Below, one piece after another: positions 10,491 to 19,358 of a stretch of 64,000 nt of DNA (position 1 is its first letter; every line of letters begins with the position of its first letter). The notes below the pieces were generated by a model. It had not been told where the DNA came from. It worked only from the letters and a program-made list of their open reading frames with translations, and did no database searches. Made by a program: the position numbers and the translations under genes. This DNA is from DATKBT01 sp035546295. GTDB lineage: Bacteria > Acidobacteriota > Thermoanaerobaculia > Multivoradales > Multivoraceae. The stretch is from contig DATKBT010000149.1 of NCBI GenBank assembly GCA_035546295.1, forward strand, positions 18,307 through 82,306, in the 5' to 3' direction.

Positions 10491-11216
10491 TCAGTTCGAC
10501 GGTCCCTTGAACGTGAAGTCGAGAGTCTTGGTCTCGTCGCCGGCGATGGTCACCGTCTCGGTCTGAGCGGGGAACCGCTCGAACTCGTGCCACGCCTCGA
10601 TCGTGTAGGTGCCGGGAGGCACGCCCTCGATCGTGTAGCTGCCGTCCATGCCGGACACGGCGAAGAACGGATGTTCGGTGACCGTCACGAACGAGCCCAT
10701 CCAGGGATGGACGTCGCACTTGATGCGGAAGGTCTCGGGCTTCTGGAAGGTGTAGTCGGCCTCGGTCACGGTGGCCGGCATCGCCTTGTTGAATGGCGGG
10801 TTGGCCTCGGACAGCGAGTGCACGTTGTGCAGCAGGCCGTCGGAGTTCTTGACCTTGAACTGCTGGCCCACCATCACCGCCATGACGTGCGGGGTGTAGA
10901 TGCAGCCCTTCTGGTCCATCACCACCGGCTGGGCCGGCTTCGGGTAGGTCTTTCCCTCCGGCAGGCCGCTGATCACCCGCACCAGGACGTTGGCGAGGCC
11001 GTTGTCGCTTCCGACCACGAGCAGCTCCGGCTTGACCGGGCCGTCGTGCTTGGCCGCACACGCCGGATCGGCGTCCATCGCCAGCGGGCGGAGGTTCGGG
11101 ATGCGTCCTTCGTACTTCACCGTGCCGGTGATCTTCCCCGCGGCGAGCACCGGAGCGGTGACGGTCAGGGAGAGGGCGAGGAAGGTGAAACCGGCTCGAA
11201 TCCAGCGATCAGACAT
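10491..11216 (-). CDS. Secreted cupredoxin-like protein with carboxypeptidase-regulatory-like domain
   Basis: The 241-residue product has an N-terminal signal peptide (SLTVTAPVLAA), a cupredoxin-like region with all four type 1 copper ligands in plausible spacing (LLHNVHS, then KCDVHPWM giving Cys, His and Met), and a C-terminal beta-rich segment (GSYTIEGVPPGTYTIEAWHE) of the CarboxypepD_reg type. The ribosome site GAGAGGAGAC precedes the ATG. It lies between the ACIII-like genes and coxA on the same strand and has its own promoter-like sequence. A blue-copper electron carrier feeding the adjacent oxidase is a sensible inference, since neither CoxB nor the ActCDF set here carries a cytochrome. 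Confidence 0.78.
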   Translation of the reverse strand: MSDRWIRAGFTFLALSLTVTAPVLAAGKITGTVKYEGRIPNLRPLAMDADPACAAKHDGPVKPELLVVGSDNGLANVLVRVISGLPEGKTYPKPAQPVVMDQKGCIYTPHVMAVMVGQQFKVKNSDGLLHNVHSLSEANPPFNKAMPATVTEADYTFQKPETFRIKCDVHPWMGSFVTVTEHPFFAVSGMDGSYTIEGVPPGTYTIEAWHEFERFPAQTETVTIAGDETKTLDFTFKGPSN

Positions 11217-11686
11217 TCGAAGAGTCTCCTCTCGGGGGCTGCACGGGTGACAGGGACCGCGCCGAGCTCGCGAGGGGATCCGGTTCCGTCTGGCAGCGCG
11301 CGTGGTTCCTGGTGACATGGCTCGAAGTGGCGTGGATGGTACCAGAGCCCCCGAGTGCTCACAAGGCGAACGGTCGCCTGCTGTAACCTCAGAATCGCCC
11401 GATCTACGGGCTTCCAGCGGCTTCCTCCCGGCGGCTCGATCGGGCCATTCCACGGGGTCCCTGCCGCCCCTGGGAGCGGTGGCCGCCGGCGTGCGGCCCG
11501 CCTCGCCGACTCCGGAGTCCATCGGTGGATCGGCGAGCCTCGAGAGGCCGACGAGCGGTCCGCCTCGAGCGCGATGGAGGCCGCGGCAGAGCGGCCCAGA
11601 TCCGAGCCCCGCCGGCGGGCGTAGCGACCGGTCGACCGGCGATTCGATCGGCCCGCCGAGGGACACGCCGACGACGACGCCCGAGC
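11217..11686. other. Long leader between actF and the cupredoxin gene
   Basis: About 470 bases without a convincing gene. It holds a promoter-like pair for the cupredoxin-cox unit (11336-11364) and a 12-bp palindrome CCGGTCGACCGG at 11628-11639, not far past the actF stop on the minus strand. The rest shows no motif I recognise. Confidence 0.55.
11336..11364 (-). promoter_or_regulatory. Sigma70-like promoter for the cupredoxin-cox unit
   Basis: On the minus strand TTGTGA is followed after exactly 17 bases by TACCAT, about 120 bases upstream of the cupredoxin start codon. The sequence suggests that the oxidase genes can be transcribed separately from the actCDF genes upstream. Confidence 0.5.
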
Positions 11687-12895
11687 TCAGAAGTTCTCGA
11701 ACTCCAGCGACTCGACGAGCCGGGGGTCCTTGATCGGGACCAGCGCCCCCGAGCGCAGCAGGGCGCCGAGGACCGCGAGGAAGAGCCCGCCCACCGCCAG
11801 GAAGCAGGTCAGGTCGAGGAGCGAGAGGCGGACTCCCTCGGGATGCAGGTTGGGCATCACCAGCCAGTAGAGGTCGAGCCAGTGCATCAGCAGCATCCAG
11901 GAGGCGCCGAGCAGGAGCAGCGGACGCCGGCGCTTGATCGAGCGCGGCATCAGGAAGAAGAACGGGACGACGAAGTGCCCCACCACCAGCAGCCGGGTCG
12001 CCGCCAGCCAGCTTCCCTCGGTGCGCTGGAAGAAGAAGGCGGTCTCCTCGGGCAGGTTGGCGTACCAGATCAGGAAGAACTGGCTGAAGGCGATGTACGC
12101 CCAGAACACCGTGAACGCGAACAGCAGCTTGCCGAGGTCGTGGAAGTGCTCGAGGGTGAGCACGTCGCGCAGGCAGCCCGCCTGCTGCAGGGTCACCGTG
12201 AGCAGACACAGGAACGCGAAGCACGCGACCACGCTTCCGGCGAAGAAGTAGACCCCGAACATGGTCGAGTACCAGTGCGGCTCGAGGGACATGATCCAGT
12301 CGAACGAGGCGAAGGTGAGGGTCAGCGCGAAGATCAGGATCGCCGGCCCGCTCCAGCGGATCATCTGCCGCGACAGTCCCTCGTCGGCGGTCGCGTCCTG
12401 GCGACGGGACAGGCGAAGGAACAGGAGCGCCAGGAACGACCACAGGGCGAAGTAGACGAGCGCCCGCACGACGAAGGCGCCCACGTTGAGATAGGCGGCC
12501 TTGTTCGAGAGCACGTGATCGTGGGCCACCGCCTGCGCGTCGGTCCAGTGGTAGAGCTCGGCCCGCCCCAGGTAGATGGGGACGAACAGCAGGAGGAGCA
12601 CCGGCAGACAGGCGGCCGTGTACTCGGCGAGGCGCCGCACCACGACGCCCCAGCCTGCCTTCGTCGCGTGATGGATCAGCACGAAGAAGAGCGAGCCGAG
12701 ACCGACGCTCAAGAAGAACAGGAAGGCGACCAGCCACGAGTAGTAGAACTGCCTCGCGTTGCCGGCCGCGAGCAGGCCGGAGACCGCCGCGGCGATCACT
12801 CCGACCGCCAGGCCGATCAAGCGCAGGTTCGCCCAGAAGCCGCTCGACGGCAGGTAGAACTGCCGCTCCGAGACGGCACGCGCGTGATCGGTCAC
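11687..12895 (-). CDS. actF: ActF-like membrane subunit of alternative complex III
   Basis: This 402-residue protein has about ten transmembrane helices. FFLSVGLGSLFFVLIHHAT, FASFDWIMSLEPHWYSTMFG, FHDLGKLLFAFTVFWAYIAFSQF and LMHWLDLYWLV match the second ActF at 25602 closely in order and spacing. ActF is a quinone-interacting-complex membrane subunit homologous to half of ActC, without known cofactors. The start overlaps the actD stop by four bases. It belongs to the minus-strand ActCDF set, which lacks actA, actB and actE. Confidence 0.88.
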   Translation of the reverse strand: MTDHARAVSERQFYLPSSGFWANLRLIGLAVGVIAAAVSGLLAAGNARQFYYSWLVAFLFFLSVGLGSLFFVLIHHATKAGWGVVVRRLAEYTAACLPVLLLLFVPIYLGRAELYHWTDAQAVAHDHVLSNKAAYLNVGAFVVRALVYFALWSFLALLFLRLSRRQDATADEGLSRQMIRWSGPAILIFALTLTFASFDWIMSLEPHWYSTMFGVYFFAGSVVACFAFLCLLTVTLQQAGCLRDVLTLEHFHDLGKLLFAFTVFWAYIAFSQFFLIWYANLPEETAFFFQRTEGSWLAATRLLVVGHFVVPFFFLMPRSIKRRRPLLLLGASWMLLMHWLDLYWLVMPNLHPEGVRLSLLDLTCFLAVGGLFLAVLGALLRSGALVPIKDPRLVESLEFENF

Positions 12896-13509
12896 GCCGG
12901 CCTCCCCTGGGCCTGATCAGAAGCGCTGGCCACAGCAGCGGCTTCGCCCGGGATGAGCTCGACCTCGTCGGCGCCGCACGAGCGCAGCAGCGCGACGGTC
13001 TGCTCGAGGTCGAACTTCGGATCCCAGGCCTCGATCGAGATGAAGAACGCGTCGTCGGTCACGCGCTCGAAGGCCTTGGAGCGAAACAGCGGGTGGTAGT
13101 ACATCGGCAGCTTGTTGAGAGCGAGCATGCCGATGACGGCTCCGAGCGCTGCGCCCAGCACGCCCAGCTCGAACGTCACCGGGACGAACGCCGGCCAGGC
13201 GAACAGCGGTTTGCCGCTGATCACCAGGGGGTAGGCCTCGGTGTGAACCCAGGTCTGGAGCAGGAAGCCGAGGCCGGCACCGCCGAGCCCGGTGACCAGC
13301 ACGACCCACCCGAGCTTCGAGGAGGGAAGCCCCATCGCCTTCTCGAGGCCGTGGACCGGGAACGGAGTGTGCGCGTCCCACCGCGTGTAGCCGGCGTCGC
13401 GCACTCGCTCGCAGGCGCGGTAGAGCGCGCGGGTCGTCGGGAAGCGGGCGAGCGCGCCGTACACCTCGGTGTCGGGGAGCTTGGGGACCATCAGGTCGAC
13501 GAGCGCCAT
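12892..13509 (-). CDS. actD: ActD-like subunit of alternative complex III (DUF3341)
   Basis: This 205-residue protein has an N-terminal soluble domain (YGALARFPTTRALYRACERVRDAGYTRWDAHTPFPVHGLEKAMGL) typical of ActD, then two transmembrane helices and a C-terminal FERVTDDAFFISIEAWDPKFD segment. The same layout is seen in the second copy at 24237. The ATG shares one base with the actC stop (TGATG), so the two are coupled. The role in ACIII is structural, without redox cofactor. Confidence 0.88.
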   Translation of the reverse strand: MALVDLMVPKLPDTEVYGALARFPTTRALYRACERVRDAGYTRWDAHTPFPVHGLEKAMGLPSSKLGWVVLVTGLGGAGLGFLLQTWVHTEAYPLVISGKPLFAWPAFVPVTFELGVLGAALGAVIGMLALNKLPMYYHPLFRSKAFERVTDDAFFISIEAWDPKFDLEQTVALLRSCGADEVELIPGEAAAVASASDQAQGRPA

Positions 13510-14954
13510 CAGGCGATACCCTCCGCAGTCGCGGCTCCGGAGGCCGTCGCCGGCTCGATGCGCACCTTGTGGTCGCCATCGTGCGGGTCGGCCTCGGGCA
13601 GCACCGTCTTGACCTCGGCGGTGGCCACCATCGGCAGGAAGCGACAGAACAGGCAGAACATCGTGAAGAACAGGCCGAAGCTGCCGATCAGCGAGGCGAA
13701 GTCCCAGAAGGTCGCCTGGTAGTAGTCCCAGCTCGACGGCAGGAAGTCGTGGTGCAGCGAGCTGGCGACGATCACGAAGCGCTCGAACCACATGCCGATG
13801 TTCACGAAGATCGACACCACGAACAGGATCGGCATCGAGGTGCGCGCCTTCTTGAACCAGAACACCTGCGGCGAGACGACGTTGCAGGTCACCATGATCC
13901 AGTACGCCCAGGCGTAGTCGCCCAAGGCGCGGTTGACGAAGACGCCGAATTCGTACGGGTTGCTGCTGTACCAGGCGATGAAGAACTCGATGCCGTAGGC
14001 GTAGCCGACCATGCTGCCGGTCAGCAGCGTGATCTTGGCCATGTTCTCGAGATGGCGGACGGTGATGATGTCCTCCATCTTGAAGGCGACGCGAGAGATC
14101 ACCATCAGCGAGATCACCATCGCGAAGCCCGAGAAGATGGCGCCGGCGACGAAGTAGGGCGGGAAGATCGTGGTGTGCCAGCCGGGGAGCTGCGCCACCG
14201 CGAAGTCCATCGACACCACCGAGTGCACCGAGAGGACCAGCGGCGTGGCGAGCGCGGCGAGCAGCAGGTAGGCGCGCTCGTAGTGCAGCCAGGCGCGGTG
14301 CGAACCGCGCCAGCCGAGGGCGAAGATGCCGTAGATCAGGCGCCGGAGGTGGGTCTTGGCGCGGTCGCGCACCGTTGCCAGGTCCGGAATCAGGCCGACG
14401 TACCAGAACATCAGGGAGACGGTGCCGTAGATCGAAACCGCGAAGACGTCCCAGATCAGAGGGCTCCTGAAGTTGGGCCACATCGCCATCTGGTTGGGCA
14501 ACGGGAACATCCAATAGGCCACCCACACGCGCCCGACGTGGATGCCGGGGAAGGTCAGCGCGCACATCACGGCGAAGATGGTCATCGCCTCGGCGGCGCG
14601 GTTGATCGAGGTGCGCCACTTCTGGCGGAACAGGAAAAGGATCGCCGAGATCAGCGTGCCGGCGTGGCCGATGCCGACCCAGAACACGAAGTTGACGATC
14701 GCGAAGCCCCAGTTCACGGGGTTGTTGAGGCCCCAGATGCCGGTGCCTTCCCAGAACAGCCAGCCGATACTGAGCCCGAACAGGCCGAGCAGGGCGAGCG
14801 AGGGGATGAAGAACAGCCACCACCCGAGTGGGGTCTTGCGCTCTAGGGGAGCCGCCACCGCCTCGGTCAGCGAGTGGAAGTCGTGGCCCCCGACGATCAA
14901 CGGTGCACGCCCGCTGACCGGATCGTTGTACGCGTTGTCCGAGCTCTGAGCCAT
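13509..14954 (-). CDS. actC: ActC-like NrfD/PsrC-type quinol-site subunit
   Basis: This 481-residue protein has about ten helices of the NrfD family. The segments WVGIGHAGTLISAIL, FPGIHVGRVW, FRSPLIWDVFAVS and VHSVVSMDFAVAQLPGWHTTIFPP are shared almost residue for residue with the second ActC at 22851, so the quinol-site region looks intact. In complete ACIII, ActC docks on the Fe-S protein ActB. No actB, actA or actE lies in this operon, so the partner is missing or supplied by the other cluster. It is the first gene of the minus-strand unit. Confidence 0.9.
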   Translation of the reverse strand: MAQSSDNAYNDPVSGRAPLIVGGHDFHSLTEAVAAPLERKTPLGWWLFFIPSLALLGLFGLSIGWLFWEGTGIWGLNNPVNWGFAIVNFVFWVGIGHAGTLISAILFLFRQKWRTSINRAAEAMTIFAVMCALTFPGIHVGRVWVAYWMFPLPNQMAMWPNFRSPLIWDVFAVSIYGTVSLMFWYVGLIPDLATVRDRAKTHLRRLIYGIFALGWRGSHRAWLHYERAYLLLAALATPLVLSVHSVVSMDFAVAQLPGWHTTIFPPYFVAGAIFSGFAMVISLMVISRVAFKMEDIITVRHLENMAKITLLTGSMVGYAYGIEFFIAWYSSNPYEFGVFVNRALGDYAWAYWIMVTCNVVSPQVFWFKKARTSMPILFVVSIFVNIGMWFERFVIVASSLHHDFLPSSWDYYQATFWDFASLIGSFGLFFTMFCLFCRFLPMVATAEVKTVLPEADPHDGDHKVRIEPATASGAATAEGIA

Positions 14955-14960
14955 ACCGGA

Positions 14961-15029
14961 TGCCGTCGTCTGGGTCGCGGCCCGATCGCGCTGACTGGGT
15001 TCGGGCGATGCCGTATGAAGACGACGGCA
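14961..15029. repeat. Inverted repeat in the leader of the minus-strand actC unit
   Basis: TGCCGTCGTCT at 14961-14971 is matched by AGACGACGGCA at 15019-15029, an 11-bp perfect inverted repeat just upstream of the actC start codon. It could form a leader hairpin or be an operator. The remaining bases up to 15236 show no clear gene. Confidence 0.45.
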
Positions 15030-15236
15030 GGCGGATCCGCGAACGAGTTTCTGGAGCCGAAAAGAACGGCGGCAAGCTAGCAGTCTCGCCGATCGGCGGT
15101 CAAGTCTCGAGCGCGTGCTCCGCGCAAGCACCCCCAGCCGGTTCCGTGAGCGGTGGCGGGCTCGCTCCGTCGACGCCCGAGCGGGACCCTGGGAGGCGGC
15201 GCTGTCTTCCCGCTGTCGTCGTCGATAATCGGCGCG

Positions 15237-16547
15237 ATGGCGAATCAGGAGGGGGTCCGGAGAGCGACGAACGAGGCGCCGGCCGGTGTGATCGTGACGG
15301 TCGCGGCGGTCGCGTGCACGACGCTCGCCTGGCTCCTCGTCTACCTCGGAGGCCTGCCCCTCCCGTGGCTTCCCCGCGGTTGGATCGCGGGCCCCGTGCT
15401 GGCGACGCCGCTGCTCGCCGGGGTGCTGGTCGCGAGCGCCGGGCGGGGCTGGCGAGCCGGGACGACCAGCGGCGCGCTGGTCGGTGCCGGGCTCCTGCTC
15501 TCGATGTGGGCCTTTGCACCGTCTCGAGCCGGGCTACCCCGCCCAGCGATCTTGTGGGCCGCGATCGAGGCGGTGGCGATGCCGGGCCTGCTGGGAGCCC
15601 TCGGGGCCGTCGCGGCGCGCGGCTTCGGCGCCAGGCAGGAGGGGGTGCGAGCGCGGGCGCCGAAGCTGCGCGCCTGGGCGGTCACGAGCACCTGGGAGCT
15701 GCGGATCCGGCAGGTCGCGCTCCTCTCGAGCGCGATCGCCCTGATCTGGCGCGGGCCGAGGCTGGTGGAGGCCGGGGGCGGGGCAGAGGCCGGCAGCGCT
15801 GCGGCCGGCATCGCCGATCGTTGGTCGTGGGGCGTCATCGGCATGCTCGGCCGGGACATCGCGTCGGGCCTGTGGCCGGCGCCGGTGCTGTGGGCGCTGC
15901 TGGCGGCGACGGCGGTGCTCGGCCTCCGGCTCGCGACGAGGCGCAGCGCTCGGCTCCCGGTCGCTCGAGGCCCGGCGCCGCTGGTCGGGTCATCTCCGGA
16001 TCCGCCCCCGCTTCTGGCGCCGGTCGCGGCGTGGCTGCTGGCGCTCGCCTGGCTGCTCGCCGAGCTCGCGCTCGAGCGACCCTGGAGCGCAATCGCGGGA
16101 GCGCTGTGCGGCGGCAGCCTGATCGTGTCGCTCGCCGTCGGCGGCGAACGGCGTACGGATTCCGCTCGAACCGGCCTGGCGCGGCTGGTCGTGGCCGCGA
16201 TCCTGACGCTGCTGACCCTGCAGCTCGCGCTCGGCAGCGCGCAGCGAGAGCAGCCCGCTTGGCTCTGGGTCCACGTCCTGTTCGGTGTCGCGGTGCTGCT
16301 CCCCGTGGCGCTCCACTTCGCGGTCCGCGGCTGGCTGCTGGGAGGCGCCGGTGTCGATCGCCGGCTGTCGCTGGTGGTGGGAGGTGGCGTGACGCTGCAG
16401 GTCTGCCTCGGCGTCGGCGCCCTGCTGACGCCGCCGGCGTCCCCACGCCTCGACTGGCTGCTCGTGACCCTGCATCTGTGGGCTGGCGTGGCGCTGCTCG
16501 GCGGGGTCTCCTGGCTCGCAGCGGCCGATTCCCCGCGACGACGGTAG
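15237..16547 (+). CDS. Polytopic membrane protein, CtaA/COX15-like in its C-terminal half
   Basis: This 436-residue protein has about ten hydrophobic helices. The C-terminal half contains LQLALGSAQ, then a His in WVHVLFGVAVLLPVALHF, then LQVCLGVGALLTPPAS and a His in VTLHLWAGVALLGG. This LQ-x-LG / H-x-x-x-G pattern is the one seen in heme A synthases. The N-terminal half lacks the usual Arg/Gly-rich start of CtaA and has few His. It lies between two aa3-type oxidase clusters, which need haem A. I call it heme A synthase-like with moderate doubt. An unrelated integral membrane protein remains possible. Confidence 0.5.
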   Translation: MANQEGVRRATNEAPAGVIVTVAAVACTTLAWLLVYLGGLPLPWLPRGWIAGPVLATPLLAGVLVASAGRGWRAGTTSGALVGAGLLLSMWAFAPSRAGLPRPAILWAAIEAVAMPGLLGALGAVAARGFGARQEGVRARAPKLRAWAVTSTWELRIRQVALLSSAIALIWRGPRLVEAGGGAEAGSAAAGIADRWSWGVIGMLGRDIASGLWPAPVLWALLAATAVLGLRLATRRSARLPVARGPAPLVGSSPDPPPLLAPVAAWLLALAWLLAELALERPWSAIAGALCGGSLIVSLAVGGERRTDSARTGLARLVVAAILTLLTLQLALGSAQREQPAWLWVHVLFGVAVLLPVALHFAVRGWLLGGAGVDRRLSLVVGGGVTLQVCLGVGALLTPPASPRLDWLLVTLHLWAGVALLGGVSWLAAADSPRRR

Positions 16548-16642
16548 AGGAGGCATCGCTCGGGCGTCGCCATCGGCGGGAGCCGCGAGGCGGAGCCGAT
16601 CACGACGGACGATGCCGGTCGCCTTCGGCCGAACGCGGCCCT

Positions 16643-17374
16643 CTACTTCGCGGAGGGTGCGCCGGCTTCACTCAGCACCCGGCCGAGCTCGGCGAGCGCC
16701 TCGTCGGGATCGTCGACCTTGATCGTGATCATGCCGAGGGCGCGCGCGCTCTTGAGGTTGCTGCCGATGTCGTCCAGGAAGACCACCTCGTGCGGCTCGA
16801 CCTCGAGGAGCCGGCAGGCGAGGCGGTAGATCTCGGGATCGGGCTTGCGCAGGCCGACCTTGCGCGACTCGACGACCCGATCGAAGACATCGGCCAGCAG
16901 CTCCGCCCGGAGCCCGTCGCGGGCCTGCGCTCCCTCGCCCTCCGTCCAGTTGTTGGTCAGCGCTGCGACCAGGTAGCCGGCCCGGCGCAGCCGCGCGATC
17001 GCGGCCAGCATCTGCGGACGCGGCCGCGCGATCTCGCCGATCCTGCGCATCAACTCTCGGCTCGACACTGCGTGGCCGAGGCCGGCGAGCTCGGCGTCGA
17101 AGATCTCGAAGAAGGGCTCGCCGACCGCCAGCTCGCCGCGCTCGAGCCGGTGCCAGGCGCCGTCGGGAGCGCTCGCCGTCACGTGCCGGTTGATCGCGCC
17201 CGACGGGATCCCGTGCTCGGCCTCGTAGGCGGCGATCGCGTGGAGCGGGGAGCCGAAGACCACCCCGCCGAGGTCGAACAACACGAGACGGATCGTCCTC
17301 GCTGCCGGCGCCGCTCGGTGGCCTGTGCTCAATCTGCGATCTCGAGTTGGATCTGGCGGCCCGTCAACGATCAC
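16643..17374 (-). CDS. HAD-superfamily hydrolase (subfamily IA type)
   Basis: The HAD motifs are clear: LVLFDLGGVVFG (motif I in the DxGGV form), ALTNNW (motif II), GLRKPDPEIY (Lys, motif III) and VVFLDDIGSNLKSARALGM (motif IV), with a helical cap between. No ATG is available near the domain. The best start is a GTG at 17374 (243 residues), with a TTG at 17332 as alternative. A 12-bp tandem repeat (TCCGCCTTCTCG, 17391-17414) lies just before it and contains GAAGG-like sequence on the coding strand. Phosphatase or dehalogenase substrate is unknown. Confidence 0.78.
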   Translation of the reverse strand: MIVDGPPDPTRDRRLSTGHRAAPAARTIRLVLFDLGGVVFGSPLHAIAAYEAEHGIPSGAINRHVTASAPDGAWHRLERGELAVGEPFFEIFDAELAGLGHAVSSRELMRRIGEIARPRPQMLAAIARLRRAGYLVAALTNNWTEGEGAQARDGLRAELLADVFDRVVESRKVGLRKPDPEIYRLACRLLEVEPHEVVFLDDIGSNLKSARALGMITIKVDDPDEALAELGRVLSEAGAPSAK

Positions 17375-17414
17375 GACGCCCGCGACGCGGTCCGCCTTCT
17401 CGTCCGCCTTCTCG

Positions 17415-18305
17415 TCAGCCTTCGTCGGTGGGCTCCGATTCCCTCGCCAGCGGACGATCGGCGCGGCACCACTCGCTCCACGAGCCCACGTAGAGGGCGG
17501 GCAGGTCGAAGCCGGCCGCCTCCATCGCCAGTAGCGTGTGGCAGGCCGTGACGCCCGATCCACAGTGCACGACGACCTGCTCGGAGGGAACCGCTTCGAG
17601 CGGCGCGAAGTGGGCGCGCAGCTCGTCGCGAGGGAGCATCCGTCCGCCGGGGCCGAGGGTGCGCTCGTAGGGTAGGTTGATGGCCCCCGGGATGTGGCCC
17701 GCGATCGGGTCGAAGGGCTCGGTCTCGCCCCGATAGCGTCGGGCGGAGCGCACGTCGACGACCCGGCAGCGCGCGTCCTGACGGGCGGCGTCGACCTGCT
17801 CGATGTCGAGCGTCGGAAGCTGCCAGACGTCCGCCGGGTAGGGCTCGGTCTCGGTGACCCACGGAGCCTCGGCGTCGATCGGCAGCCCTGCCTCCTTCGC
17901 CGCAAACCAGCCGCCGTCGAGCAGCGACACCGCCTGGTGACCGACCGCGCGCAGCAGCCACCAGGCCCGGGCGGCGGCGTTGGCTCCACCGCTCGCGTCG
18001 TAGACGACCACGTGGTGTTCGGGCGTGATGCCCAGCGCACCGAGGCGCCCGCACCACTCGTCGAGGGGCGGCAGAGGGTGCCGTCCGCCGAACGCCGGAT
18101 CGGGTCCGACCGCGGCGAGGTCGCGCTCCAGATCGACGTGGAGAGCGCCGCTCAGGTGCCCGGATTCGTAGGCCTCGAGGCCGGCGGGCCCGGGGCGCGC
18201 GTCGAGGAGGCGGATCGGCGCTCCGGCGAGCTCTGGATCGACCAGCCACCGAGCCAGGTCCTCGGGCGCGAGGAGCGGGGTCGGGAGCGATGGGGAGCTG
18301 CTCAC
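17415..18305 (-). CDS. Two-domain rhodanese, 3-mercaptopyruvate sulfurtransferase-like
   Basis: This 296-residue protein (GTG start at VSSSPSLPTPLL) has two rhodanese folds. The first ends around VVVYDASGGANAARAWWLL and the second carries the active loop HCGSGVTAC, whose CGSGVTA sequence is that of mercaptopyruvate sulfurtransferases rather than thiosulfate sulfurtransferases. It also has the domain-two hallmark VVDVRSARRYRGE and GHIPGAINLPY. The enzyme would move sulfur from mercaptopyruvate to acceptors in the cytoplasm. The HAD gene follows with a short gap. Confidence 0.88.
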   Translation of the reverse strand: MSSSPSLPTPLLAPEDLARWLVDPELAGAPIRLLDARPGPAGLEAYESGHLSGALHVDLERDLAAVGPDPAFGGRHPLPPLDEWCGRLGALGITPEHHVVVYDASGGANAAARAWWLLRAVGHQAVSLLDGGWFAAKEAGLPIDAEAPWVTETEPYPADVWQLPTLDIEQVDAARQDARCRVVDVRSARRYRGETEPFDPIAGHIPGAINLPYERTLGPGGRMLPRDELRAHFAPLEAVPSEQVVVHCGSGVTACHTLLAMEAAGFDLPALYVGSWSEWCRADRPLARESEPTDEG

Positions 18306-18687
18306 GGAATCTCTCGGTCCGGCGCGCGGAGGAGCGTACGAGGTCGCGACAGTGCAGCGTATCAGCGCGGGGGACCCCGGAAGGAGCCTCCGATCGAGCG
18401 GAGGATCGCCGCGCGCGACGGCGGCGCGAGCTCTGCCGATGCGGCCTCGATAGTGCCCTCGAGGCGCCCTCGCAGCGTCGGCGAGAAGGGGCCCGGAGGA
18501 GCTTGTGAAAAATTTCACAAGCGGATAACGTCCCGATCGGTCACGCCGATCTCGGCGCTCGTGCGGCATTCGCTGCACGGGTTCCCCTGCACCCCTTTCG
18601 CCCGCCTTTGGGGCTTCAGCTTTCGAAGAGGTCGTCGTCGGGCGGACCCAGGTCCGCGGCTGCGCTAGGCTCCTCTCGAGGATTCTC
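18306..18687. other. Divergent regulatory region, sulfurtransferase / act-cox operon
   Basis: About 380 bases without a gene separate the minus-strand sulfurtransferase from actA. The right half carries the Rex-type operator and overlapping promoter-like sequence at 18503-18531. A leader of about 150 bases follows before actA, with a GAGGA ribosome site just ahead of the ATG. The left half shows no recognised motif. Confidence 0.6.
18503..18531 (+). promoter_or_regulatory. Rex-type operator overlapping a promoter
   Basis: TTGTGAAAAATTTCACAA (18503-18520) matches the Rex redox-repressor operator consensus TTGTGAA-N4-TTCACAA exactly, with perfect 9-base arms when the flanking C and G are added. 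The left half also reads as a -35 (TTGTGA), followed after 17 bases by TAACGT as a -10. Binding would therefore occlude the promoter of the ACIII-caa3 operon, whose first start codon is at 18688. Rex releases DNA when NADH rises in known species. No rex gene is in the window. Confidence 0.72.
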
Positions 18688-19358
18688 ATGCACATCTTTC
18701 CGCGTAGCGCGAATCAGGTGACTCGGGTGACGCTGATTCTCCTCGCGTGCGGCGTCGTGGCGGCGGGCGCGGCGCTGTGGATGCTGGATCGTTCCCCGTT
18801 CCACACCAGGGAAGGGGTCTTCGTCACCCAGCCGGTCAAGTTCAGCCACGACCACCACACCGAGGGGCTGGGAATCGACTGTCGCTACTGCCATACCTCG
18901 GTCGAGCGGTCATCGTTCGCGGGCATCCCGCCGACTGCGACCTGCATGAACTGTCACAAGAAGATCTGGGCCAACGCCGAAATGCTGGAGCCGGTGCGCC
19001 AGAGCTGGCAGACGGGCGTCCCCTTGCAGTGGGGCCGGGTCAACGACCTCCCCGACTACGTCTACTTCAATCACAGCATCCACATCGCCAAGGGCGTCGG
19101 CTGCCGGACCTGCCACGGGCCGGTCCACCAGATGCCGCTGATCTACCAGGAGGCCTCGCTCCAGATGCGCTGGTGCCTGGATTGCCATCGCAATCCGGAG
19201 AAGTTCGTGCGTCCGCGCGAGCGGGTCTTCGACATGAGCTGGACCCCGGCCGACATGGGGACCACGCAGAAGGTGCTGGGCCCGCTCCTGGTGGAGGAGT
19301 ACGGGATTCCGGGTCCGGACGATCGATGGAGCCTGAGCTGTTCGGTCTGCCATCGGTG

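Noticed and set aside
16643..18040. Continuous frame suggesting a sulfurtransferase-HAD fusion
   Set aside because: The rhodanese is read in a different frame with a proper stop at 17415, and only the HAD part of the long frame has domain content.
18517..18530. CACAAGCGGATAAC resembles part of the E. coli lac operator
   Set aside because: Only the right part matches and the surrounding sequence is genomic in character. The perfect TTGTGAA-N4-TTCACAA palindrome explains it better as a Rex site.
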